Source: Larix sibirica
Taxonomy: Eukaryota > Streptophyta > Pinopsida > Pinales > Pinaceae
Length of the DNA stretch: 10,205 nt
NCBI GenBank assembly: GCA_004151065.3
Contig: NWUY0304821311.1
Location: 1 to 10,205 of the forward strand
Direction of reading: 5' to 3'
Shown: piece after piece, positions 1 through 7,750 of the stretch
Position numbering within the stretch: the first letter of the stretch is position 1
Layout of the letters: each line of letters starts with the position of its first letter
Translations under genes and position numbers: made by a program
The notes under the pieces: generated by a model
The model's database searches: none
Told to the model about the DNA's origin: nothing
The model's input: only the letters and a program-made list of their open reading frames with translations

Positions 1-202
1 TTTGTGGAGGCTTGGGATGGAGTGGTGTGGACTTGCCTTGTGTAGCTACATCACCTTGGAGTCTATATTGTGCACGAGCTCATTATTGGAGTATGACACT
101 TGTACTCTAGAGTCTAGAGTGGACGTCTCACTTGTGTGGCCTACAAGGGCTCTTGTAGGTTGCTTGTGCACACATATTATTGCTGGCCTCCCTTTCCTCT
201 CA

Positions 203-210
203 TATAAGTA
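203..210 (+). promoter_or_regulatory. TATA-like box within a short palindrome
   Basis: TATAAGTA sits between the inverted arms TTCCTCT (194-200) and AGAGGAA (210-216). A TATA box followed within about 30 bases by a CT-rich leader is typical of both plant promoters and LTR U3/R boundaries. No transcription start can be proved from sequence alone. Confidence 0.35.
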
Positions 211-431
211 GAGGAAGGAGAGTCTTTCATTCATATGACTTGTGTGTTCATTCATTCTCACTCTTGTGTAAAGATGTGACCTAGAAGAGTGCACTTGTCA
301 TCTCTCTCTCTAGGTCTTCACTTGTACTTGTTTTTCTCTCTTTCTTGGGTGGTAGGGTTCTTGGTTTCTTTGGAGTTTCTTGGAGCATCTTGGAGTTCAA
401 TGGTAGGGGTTTTACCCTTGGAGATTGGAGA

Positions 432-456
432 CTAGGGTTTTGGGAGAAAACCCTAG
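432..456. repeat. Perfect 10-bp inverted repeat (hairpin) with telo-box
   Basis: CTAGGGTTTT at 432-441 and AAAACCCTAG at 447-456 are exact reverse complements separated by 5 bases. The right arm contains AAACCCTA, the plant telo-box. That motif is common near the start sites of translation-machinery genes, but it also occurs in repeats. Confidence 0.6.
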
Positions 457-600
457 GGTGGACTTTTGAAGAAGAAGAGAAGAATACGTCTTGTCTCGAA
501 GAGTGTTGGATGGATTCTTGCACTTGTTCTCCTTGGTGGAGCTAGGATTCGATGGTTTACCCTAGATAGGGCATTTTGCTGGTCAGATTTTATAGCCTTC

Positions 601-2205
601 AGAGGAGGATACAGTATGTACTTCATCATTGAGCTTATATATGAAGTTTCTAGCCATACATATCTTCTATCAATTTCAGATTTGATTTTCCGCTACATGT
701 GTTCTTCATATTTTGCTATTTACATTTGTTTATGATCTTGCTGATTGGACATAAGTAAGAGGGCAAATTGTTAAGTGATTTGACATCTATAGAAGAAGAT
801 AAGAGGGCTGATGTAACTGCTGTAAAAGTAAAGTCTCAGATCTGAATATTGACTGAGAAGTTGCCCTAGAAGTGTTGAAAACTTATTTCATTGGTTGGTG
901 TCTTTTTTTCTTAATTGCTGGGATGTTTAGGGCTGTTTGAAAGTGAATTATTTTGCTCCTCCCTCTGCTGTTTTGTACTTTAATTTACAGTAGTCTTAGG
1001 CAGAAATTCCTGGGGTTAAGATCCGAGGAACCTTCTAGAAAGAAGGTGAAATTTCTGAATTGCATTGAATTGTCTTTCTGGTGAAATTTCCAACAGCAGG
1101 AAGCTAAAATAAGAAATTAAGGATAGTATGGTAAGATGGTGAGGTAATATGAAATTGAAATATAAGATTTGTGCAAAAGATAATAACAAGCTGAAACAAA
1201 AAGCTAGTATCAAGATAAAATTATTTATAATAACATTTTTCATCGACAAAATTAAAAATAGCTACCTCTTCAGATTAATAAACACTTAGATCAGGTTTTA
1301 TAGTTATTCAACACAGTGATTCCATACTTCATCTGAGTGAAGATTGTGCATAAGCTCTACTATACTGCTTTCTGCCTTTTATAGGGGACCGTTTGGTACT
1401 CCTGCTTTGTAATGACATCATTGTACTCAGCAGTCCCATTGAATTGTTTTTGTGGTCATTAGTTGGATATTAATAAATTATCTTTATCTTATCTTATCTA
1501 GGAACCAAGCAAGTGGCAGATCCTTGTGCATCTGCACAGCACATCACTTGAACTGGGTTAAGTTTGTCCCTCTGAAATCAGCACAGTATGTCTAATGCTG
1601 TTAAGAATCTGCAGAAATTGTGAGCTACTTACATTTCGCCCTGTTGTTCACTTTTGGGAATTGCTGACACGCATGCAGCACCTAGTTTTAGTCACAGGCA
1701 TTAGCCATAAGCCAGGATCATACATCTTGGCTTGTAATGTTGCTTTGCTAGCCTTGCAGAAGGTTGATGTTATGTAATCTGAAGTTCTGTGGATAAAATT
1801 CTGATGTTTTCAGAAAATAGAACCGGGATTCTTATGATTATGTGAATTGTTGATTTGATTTGTGTGGAGAATTCAATCATGGTTTTTCATTATCGTGATT
1901 ATTTAGCAAGATTCAGCAACTTGCAATTATGATGCCTTATTATATCATCCCAATAGATAGCAGATCGTGAATTGCGGTGGTTGAGTCTGGCTTCATCTCC
2001 CAGTCAGTTTTGAGTCAGTAATTTTGAATTTAAAATATATGGAGTTTTTCAGTGATGTTGGCATGGTGAAAGGACATACTGAACTCGAATATTTTTACTT
2101 TAATGTCATGCATTCTTTTACTAATATTGGGCACCATTATAGGGAATATCAAGGTGATTCTTTCTCTGATTCTGACATAGTAATCACATTGATTGCTCTG
2201 TGCAG
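601..2205. other. Non-coding stretch upstream of first visible exon
   Basis: About 1.6 kb with no recognisable gene. I looked for the N-terminal eIF2-gamma exons (P-loop GHVAHGKS, switch I, zinc-knuckle CPRPMC) in all frames and did not find them. The last bases before 2206 form a normal splice acceptor ending in TGCAG, so at least the right end is intron. A short TTATC-type microsatellite lies at about 1479-1499. An open frame running from 2024 into the first exon is only read-through of the intron: its upstream residues are not eIF2-gamma-like. Confidence 0.6.
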
Positions 2206-2308
2206 GGCATATGGAAGTGGGAAGGAAGATAGTCCTTTGTGTGATTTTGCTGGATTTGAGAACACTCGTATGAAACTTTTAAGACACGTCTCTTTTGTTG
2301 ATTGTCCG
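2206..2308 (+). CDS. EIF2G: eIF2-gamma exon A (zinc-knuckle end, G3 start)
   Basis: The acceptor is TGCAG at 2201-2205. The first base completes a split codon, expected to be Lys (AA|G), and is followed by [10 protein letters not shown] through FVDCP. The donor is GTGAG at 2309. The exon carries the final zinc-binding Cys and ends on the Pro of DxPG. Compared with the remembered Arabidopsis sequence it reads [10 protein letters not shown] where that one has NCDVPGFENS, so it is diverged but clearly the same segment. Confidence 0.95.
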
Positions 2309-4983
2309 GTGAGAGTCAATTGAAAAATTTCTTCAATTTGTTTTGTAATTCATTTTTATGAAATCCAAACATGATAAACATGGGGTCTTCCAGCTATGAA
2401 TTACAAGGTTATGGGGTGTTATGGGTGAAATACCAAATGTTGAAAAATCGTTATTGATGCCCAATGGGCATACAAACAACATCTCAAAACTTTATTATTG
2501 CTTTTCTCTTTCTGAATTTGTGAAGATGTAGATAGGGCATGATTCGGATTGTATTTTTAAAAGCAAAACGTTAACCATTTACTTGAAATGGTGTTAGTTG
2601 TAATATTTTAACATGCATACTTGTTCAGAGTTGTTTGGAATTTCACCTATTTGGATTTTCTTTATATTTTATTCTAGATAATGTTGTCTTTGTATCTGAC
2701 TGTATTTTCCAATCACTGTCTGACAGGGTCATGATATTCTAATGGCTACTATGCTCAATGGTGCGGCTATCATGGATGGGGCGCTGCTTTTGATTGCAGG
2801 CAATGAGAGCTGTCCTCAACCTCAAACTTCAGAGCATCTTGCTGCTGTGGAAATCATGCGTCTTAAGCATATAATTATTTTACAAAACAAAATTGACCTT
2901 ATCCAGGAGAGTGTAGCTATCAACCAACATGAGGCAATTCAGAAGTTTATTCAGGTTGGTCACGCTCTGTTGTTAGCATTATAAATTACTTGTATGCTTT
3001 ATTTTTTTTTCTCGAAGGAAAAATAGTGGCTTGTAATCCAAGGGATTCCATTGGATTTGAACCCGTGATGCCACCCCATCAGCAACATGTCTTGGATGGA
3101 TGGTTCAACTGATTGAGATAACCCCTGCGGCTGTGTATACTTTATACGTGGTAGCAATTTTGCTTTCCATAGAAACTAAAGTATTTTTAGTCTCGTTTAT
3201 TACATTTTTGATTCCATTATATTGTAATTGTTTCCTTGAGTAGGGTACAATTGCAGATGGAGCACCTGTAGTACCGATATCTGCACAACTGAAATACAAC
3301 ATTGATGTTGTCTGTGAATACATAGTAAACAAGATTCCCATTCCAGAGCGAAATTTTGTTGCTCCACCCAATATGATTGTAATCAGATCTTTTGACGTGA
3401 ATAAGCCTGGTGCTGAAGTTGACGAAATAAAAGGAGGTGTTGCTGGTGGAAGTATACTGAGGGTATGATTTTTTTTCGGATTTCCTAATTAATTTGTTAT
3501 GTCGGTAGATTTTCCATTTGTGTCGCATCATCTTCCTGCTGTGAGACACGAGAGAATTATTATTGTCTCTACTGATTTCTATGTTTATTATTTCGTAGGG
3601 TGTGTTGAAAGTGAATCAAAAAATTGAAGTTCGCCCTGGCATTGTTGTCAAAGATGAAAGTGGCAACATCAAGTGTACACCTATCTTTTCAAGAATAGTT
3701 TCACTTTATGCTGAGCAAAATGAGTTGCAGTTTGCTGTTCCTGGAGGTCTTATTGGTGTGGGTACAACAATAGACCCCACACTGACACGTGCTGACAGGC
3801 TTGTAGGGCAGGTCCTTGGAGAAGTAGGAGAACTACCTGATGTATTTGTTGAGCTTGAGGTATTTTTAATCTTTAGAGAAGTGCATTGGCTTGATGGATA
3901 GCGTTCATTTGAATATGATCTTTCTTTTGTTTTTCCTTCTTATCATTTTTTATAATCTTTAGGTGGTTGAAAATATATGTGAGCATCTAGGTTGCTGATG
4001 AGCGGTTTTACTTATAGTGTTTTTGTAAATATTTTTACTTGCATGTCAATCCTTCTCTCTATCTTCTTACCAGACCTGTCATCTTTTTTGTTATCTATTG
4101 ACCATAAAATTGGGCATGGAGCTAGATTATAGTTTCGTGGTTATAATATCATACCAAGTTTGTCAGGGGTAAAGATACCCTTTATGTTATCGTGCATCAT
4201 TGAACAAGTTTCTTGAGATTGTGGTGTACATGTCGGCATAAAAATGTTGGATACTCAGTTTGCTTGTATTTTTGAAACAGCTGAAGTTTCTTCTGCTGGG
4301 ATTTTATATACATGCCATTGGGTCTGTCCTGTTCAATTATCAAATTGTTTTATTTGCTAAGAATTTGTTTATGCTTTGCTTCCCCTTTCTTTCCGAATAC
4401 ATTGTCTTGGTCAATATATAATTGCAAGCTTCAGATACTATGCCTTCTACTACCATTCTTCAAAACACATAATTGGTAGCTTAACGATAAACATTAACCG
4501 TTTGTTCCTTCAATTTCCTGTGTTTGTACATGGATTCCAGAAGTTTCATGCTGTCTTATCATCAATTTCCCAATTTTGAGGAGTCCTTTTGAATGCTGAA
4601 TTCATGCATACTTTTCCAGAATTACATGAACAGTGATTGACAGCATCAAAACAATAACCCTGTATCTTCTGTTTTTTCAGGTTAACTTTTTCCTCCTCCG
4701 TCGCCTCCTGGGAGTTAGGACAAAGGGGACAGAAAAACAAGGGAAAGTTTCAAAGCTGGCAAAGGGAGAAGTTTTGATGCTTAATATTGGTTCAATGTCC
4801 ACTGGAGCTCGGGTGCTTGCTGTGAAAAATGACCTTGCAAAGCTCCAACTTACTTCTCCAGTCTGCACAAGTAAAGGAGAAAAGATGGCACTTAGTAGGC
4901 GAGTAGAAAAGCATTGGCGATTGATAGGATGGGGTCAAATTCAAGCTGGAGCAATGCTGGAAATTCCCCAAACGTCCATTTAA
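2206..4983 (+). CDS. EIF2G: eIF2 gamma subunit, 3' five exons (partial)
   Basis: This is the GTP-binding core subunit of eIF2, which carries initiator Met-tRNA to the 40S ribosome in the cytosol. The spliced exons give 370 residues plus a stop at 4981-4983; the whole family protein is about 465 residues. Visible in order are the last zinc-knuckle cysteine (SPLC, residue 12), the G3 motif DCPG (32-35) followed by HD, G4 NKID (88-91), the G5-type SAQ (123-125), the start of beta-barrel domain II (RSFDVNKPG, 158-166) and domain III in the final exon (GWGQIQAG near the end). The G1 P-loop and switch I are missing and should lie in upstream exons. All four introns are GT-AG, in phase 0, and no exon contains a stop or frameshift, so this looks functional and is not a processed copy. 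Identification is from close residue-level similarity to angiosperm eIF2-gamma as remembered. Confidence 0.97.
2309..2726 (+). other. Intron, 418 bp
   Basis: A GT-AG intron (GTGAG donor, CTGACAG acceptor) that splits the G3 motif between Pro and Gly. It is AT-rich and I see nothing else in it. Confidence 0.93.
2727..2954 (+). CDS. EIF2G: eIF2-gamma exon B (G3 end to G4)
   Basis: 76 codons starting [10 protein letters not shown]. It holds the rest of G3, the helix around [13 protein letters not shown] and the guanine-specificity motif NKID. It ends at KFIQ with donor GTTGG at 2955. Phase 0 at both ends. Confidence 0.97.
2991..3002. repeat. Left target-site duplication of SINE
   Basis: TGTATGCTTTAT, directly before the T run that is the SINE A tail on the other strand. 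It matches 3134-3145 at 11 of 12 positions. Confidence 0.75.
3003..3133 (-). mobile_element. tRNA-derived SINE insertion
   Basis: Read on the minus strand, the element starts at about 3133 and has an A-box-like TATCTCAATCAGTTG (3120-3106), then an exact B-box GGTTCAAATCC (3063-3053), then a short tRNA-unrelated body, and ends in an A-rich tail ending near 3003. These are the internal RNA polymerase III promoter boxes of tRNA-derived SINEs. The insertion is bounded by a 12-bp direct repeat (2991-3002 and 3134-3145, one mismatch), as expected for LINE-driven target-primed integration. It is about 131 bp, at the short end for plant SINEs. The family is not recognised. It is antisense to the host gene and far enough from both splice sites to be tolerated. 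Confidence 0.8.
3134..3145. repeat. Right target-site duplication of SINE
   Basis: TGTATACTTTAT, abutting the 5' end of the minus-strand SINE. It differs from the left copy by a single A/G transition. Confidence 0.75.
3244..3462 (+). CDS. EIF2G: eIF2-gamma exon C (G5 to domain II)
   Basis: 73 codons running from [10 protein letters not shown] through the SAQLKYN guanine-contact loop, KIPIPERNF and RSFDVNKPG, ending GGSILR. The donor is GTATG at 3463. It covers the end of the G domain and the opening of beta-barrel domain II. Confidence 0.97.
3463..3598 (+). other. Intron, 136 bp
   Basis: A GT-AG intron (GTATG donor, CGTAG acceptor), T-rich, with nothing else visible. Confidence 0.95.
3599..3859 (+). 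CDS. EIF2G: eIF2-gamma exon D (domain II)
   Basis: 87 codons from [10 protein letters not shown] to DVFVELE, covering most of domain II with the conserved [11 protein letters not shown] and [14 protein letters not shown] segments. The donor is GTATT at 3860. An open frame beginning at GTG 3602 and reading past 3859 is this exon plus intron read-through. Confidence 0.97.
3860..4680 (+). other. Intron, 821 bp
   Basis: The longest complete intron in the window (GTATT donor; polypyrimidine tract and TTTTTTCAG acceptor). Short open frames inside it are not protein-like. I see no repeat with clear boundaries. Confidence 0.93.
4681..4983 (+). CDS. EIF2G: eIF2-gamma final exon (domain III)
   Basis: 100 codons from [10 protein letters not shown] to the stop TAA. 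It holds [18 protein letters not shown], the [18 protein letters not shown] strand region and [12 protein letters not shown], which form domain III. The last few residues, EIPQTSI, differ from other plants, as is usual for this tail. Confidence 0.97.
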   Translation, partial: VNFFLLRRLLGVRTKGTEKQGKVSKLAKGEVLMLNIGSMSTGARVLAVKNDLAKLQLTSPVCTSKGEKMALSRRVEKHWRLIGWGQIQAGAMLEIPQTSI

Positions 4984-5350
4984 GATAGTGAATAAACAAA
5001 GCAGGCTAAAAAGAAAAAGGGTACTTAAGTAAAGGAACAATGTGGATAGGGAGAGAATTACTAGGAACAATTTTTGTTCGGTGGAGAAGAAAACCTATTG
5101 GGCTTGAATTTTTTTGGTGTTTTGGTTGTTGTAAAATTATTTTTAGTAAAATTGAACACCTAGATTATATATTTACCCTTGTTTTATTTTTTATATCGAC
5201 TTTTAGTATATGTTTTAGATTGAGCTCATTTGTAGAACATCGGAATTTCCAGGTTTTTAGATTTCATGATACTTGTTTACTAGACTGTAGAAATCACTGA
5301 CCATTTTTTTTGAGTCATTCTTTTTCCCTTTTTGAAAGTGGTTCCAAAAA
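4984..5350 (+). other. Likely 3' UTR and downstream flank of eIF2-gamma
   Basis: AATAAA occurs at 4991-4996, only 8 bases after the stop, which is close for a normal polyadenylation signal. Further U-rich and TTTGTT-type sequence at 5070-5220 could serve as plant far-upstream elements. The cleavage site cannot be placed from sequence. No coding frame here is credible. Confidence 0.45.
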
Positions 5351-6620
5351 CATGCTCCTAGTGGCTGCATTGCAAAGAGCCGACTTCCTTCATTTTAGGT
5401 GCCAGGTCTGAAGAATAGTGGCTCATCCAGAATTGCCCGGGACATATACCTGGCCTCATCTCTTTGAAACTCATTGTATGTGGGGGAGACAAATCACAGC
5501 AAAAAGGAATCCTGGTAGACAGCTGAACACTCGTGTTGACCTCAGTAATGAAAACTAACACCCTGTTGGCAGAATTGAATGTTAATTTCCAATTTGGTGA
5601 ATACAAGATCATTAAACACATACCACGTTATCAATTTCTGTATAACTATTGAACATACTGGGACTAGCACATCACTTCATTTGTATGCTAATGTTTTAAA
5701 AAATGATTACAGTAAATAAAAGGTCCCTTGATACCACTGGCCTTGTATTATCAAGAATTTTACCACTCGTCAAAACTTGAAACTTCCAAGAATGACTAGA
5801 TCTACTTTCATGTAAAACTGACAAACCCATTGTCAAGAACTGAAAAGTCAGCGTAAGGGGCCAAGAAGAGACAAACAGTACTCACCCAAGAGATGGAGGT
5901 CATTCCTTTCTCGCAGTATGGTTTTCCTTTTCTTTAAATGGAGACATTCTGATTTATCAATTGTCTCATTTTATCTCTCCGTGTATGGATCCTGGCTTGG
6001 TAATGCCTCATATATTTTAGGTTGTGGTTTGACATTGCAGAAGAAGAATTTGTTCTATTTGTCTAAAACTAATGCTCTAAAAGCAATGAACGTTTTATCA
6101 AAATATACACGACACACGCTGATACTTCACCTTGCTATGTTACAAAACTTGCCATGTTTGACTTGGACCTGTCAAACTTGTACTCACCAGCTGCTAGGCT
6201 GCTTGCAAGCACTCCCATGTCGAAGTGTTTCCAGTTTCCAATTTTTTTCTCGATTGAAATTATGTCATATATACAAATTCTTTTTTATTTTTGCCGAGCC
6301 AATTTTTGTAACTGTCCTGCTATGTTCATTTTTGAGCTAAGAAATTGGACTGGATTATTGTTTTTGTTAGACCCATCATAAAAATCTACGTTGAAGCTAG
6401 GAAACATGCTTTCTCGTAGTAAACAAGGATGTATGCAATAAGCATAGGTCACATGCATTCATAGTACAGATGATATACTTTTCATTCCGATGCATGCATA
6501 TACTTTGTAAATAATGAATATAACATATATTATATACCTTTAATATTGATTCTGGCTTATATATGTCAGCTCTGAAGAAAAAATGCTTGATATTATAGCG
6601 TTTTAATATAATGTTTATTT
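5351..6620. other. Non-coding or unrecognised stretch
   Basis: About 1.3 kb without a recognised gene. The part from 5350 to 5600 is less AT-rich and has an 87-codon minus-strand open frame that matches nothing I know. A donor-like GG|GTGAGTACT lies on the minus strand at 5878-5886 without a supporting exon. A 140-codon plus-strand open frame (5918-6340) is mostly low-complexity and hydrophobic. I regard all of these as chance. Confidence 0.4.
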
Positions 6621-6926
6621 TTTGGGTTCAGAGTGGAGTTCAATTTCAACTCTCACCTCTTTATTCTTTCGCTCCTCTCTTTACTTTTTATTCCTTTGGT
6701 TGGAGTGATAAATTTTTTAAAATATGGTTTCCAATTAAATAATAAAAATGTTTTAAATCATCACAATCTCTAATGTATACAATGATTATAATATTATCAA
6801 TTAAATGTTTAGATTATATGTCATGTTTTTTTATTTATGTTTTTTATCATGTATTTCTTGGGAAATCAATTGAGCATTCTCAATTTGATGTGGTACCTAG
6901 GGATAACCAGAAGCTCACAAAGAGCA
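6621..6926. other. AT-rich spacer, possible SINE body
   Basis: No gene is visible. A T-rich tract at about 6824-6848 reads as an A-rich tail on the minus strand and could belong to the same element as the tandem unit at 6927-7114. Confidence 0.4.
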
Positions 6927-7114
6927 AACATGTGAAAAAGTGGAATTTGAACCTGAATGGAAGAGTAAACAACTTTTTGTTTTAGCCATGAGACACATCT
7001 AATTGATAATTAAAATTCAAAACATGTGAAAAAGTGGAATTTGAACCCAAATGGAAGAGTAAACAACTTTTCGTCTTAGCCATGAGACACATCCAATTGA
7101 TAATTAAAATTCAA
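6927..7114 (-). repeat. Two tandem 94-bp tRNA-like units
   Basis: Bases 6927-7020 and 7021-7114 are head-to-tail direct copies that differ at 5 positions, all transitions. On the minus strand each unit has an A-box-like stretch (TGTCTCATGGCTAAGACG in the 7021 unit, 7089-7072) and, about 42 bases later, GGTTCAAATTCC (7047-7036 and 6953-6942), which is close to a B-box. This suggests a duplicated polymerase III promoter head, as in dimeric tRNA-derived SINEs. The duplication is certain; the SINE reading is inference. Confidence 0.85.
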
Positions 7115-7611
7115 CTTTTATAATATGGATGATTATAATTTAACAGATCAATATAATAAATTATATACACATAAAGTTATAACCTGATATAGTTACCAAT
7201 AGGCATTGGAGCGTAGATTATATAGTATATGTTACAAGTTACATTTGTAATTATAGTACTATGTTGTCATTTGTTTTTATTCACATAATGTTGTGCTTAT
7301 GATTAATAATTAAGTTATATAATGAGGCCATACCACAGGTTTCTATTCACATTTTGAAATGACACTATATACACTAATGTTGTGACTGGTGAATGGTAGA
7401 GATCTCTAGAATGTATTGACCAAATTACTAGTTAAATTAATCACCAAAATATTTTTTCCAAGGAAAAAAATGCGATTTCTGTTCATAGGTGTTTTCTGCA
7501 CTTTACAATAAAAATTAGGCCTGGAAACCCAAGCCCATCCTTAAATGCTTTTATATTCCAACGTTTTAAATATCTATGTAGAATACTTAGCTAATAGTCT
7601 TTTACATAGTT

Positions 7612-7718
7612 CAAAGCATTGCTTCTTTAAGATTCCCTGGGTGTAATAGGCCCCACTTAGATAGCTTGTTCAGGATTAGCTTGTTTAGGACTTGCCAAAG
7701 CATTGCTTCTTTAGGATT
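7612..7718. repeat. Short direct repeat, 23 bp, period 84
   Basis: CAAAGCATTGCTTCTTTARG followed by ATT occurs at 7612-7634 and 7696-7718 with one mismatch (A/G). Confidence 0.7.
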
Positions 7719-7732
7719 AGCTAATGCTTTGG
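7695..7732. repeat. Perfect 10-bp inverted repeat
   Basis: CCAAAGCATT (7695-7704) pairs with AATGCTTTGG (7723-7732) across an 18-base loop. It overlaps the second copy of the 23-bp direct repeat. Confidence 0.65.
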
Positions 7733-7750
7733 CTTCTTGAATTGTTTTGT

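Larger units (their letters stand above)
1..600 (+). mobile_element. LTR-like or promoter/leader region, unassigned
   Basis: No protein is recognisable here. The stretch has the build of a plant LTR or a promoter plus untranslated leader: a TATA-like TATAAGTA at 203-210, a pyrimidine-rich CT tract near 300-312, then G/T-rich DNA with a perfect hairpin at 432-456. Short open frames exist in both directions, but none resembles a known protein and their composition is repeat-like. Two readings are possible: the end of a copia-type LTR lying in or before the eIF2-gamma gene, or the real promoter and 5' leader of a transcript. I see no tRNA primer-binding site or polypurine tract that would settle the LTR reading, and the left boundary is outside the window. 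Confidence 0.3.
2955..3243 (+). other. Intron, 289 bp, containing a SINE
   Basis: A GT-AG intron (GTTGG donor, GAGTAG acceptor). Roughly half of it is the minus-strand SINE and its target-site duplication, so before the insertion it would have been about 145 bp. Confidence 0.93.
7115..7750. other. AT-rich spacer and LINE 3' flank
   Basis: No gene is visible. The right part lies immediately beyond the last stop of the minus-strand LINE frame and may be its 3' untranslated region. It contains the repeats at 7612-7732. Confidence 0.45.

Noticed and set aside
1384-1437. GGGGACCGTTTGGTAC ... GTACTCAGCAGTCCC, a possible MITE-like terminal inverted repeat pair
   Set aside because: The arms match only partly, the span is just 54 bp and there is no clear target-site duplication.
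2024-2205. Open frame running from 2024 into the first eIF2-gamma exon
   Set aside because: The residues before AYGSGKED have no similarity to eIF2-gamma and the sequence ends in a normal TGCAG acceptor, so this is intron read-through, not an alternative N-terminus.
3003-3133. A functional tRNA gene on the minus strand
   Set aside because: The A and B boxes are present, but the acceptor and anticodon stems do not form a proper cloverleaf by eye, and the A tail with flanking duplication marks a SINE.
5358-5621. 87-codon minus-strand open frame in a slightly GC-richer patch
   Set aside because: No recognisable domain and no supporting exon structure; most likely chance.
5878-5890. Donor-like GG|GTGAGTACT on the minus strand
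   Set aside because: A good consensus, but no credible coding exon lies before it and no matching acceptor was found; one motif is not enough.
5918-6340. 140-codon plus-strand open frame
   Set aside because: AT-rich, hydrophobic and Cys/Phe-rich, the usual look of a chance frame in plant intergenic DNA; no domain recognised.
6631-6720. Imperfect palindrome GAGTGGAGTT ... AACTCTCACCTC and TTTGGTTGGAGTG, MITE-like
   Set aside because: The arms need a 2-base gap and no element ends or target duplication could be placed.
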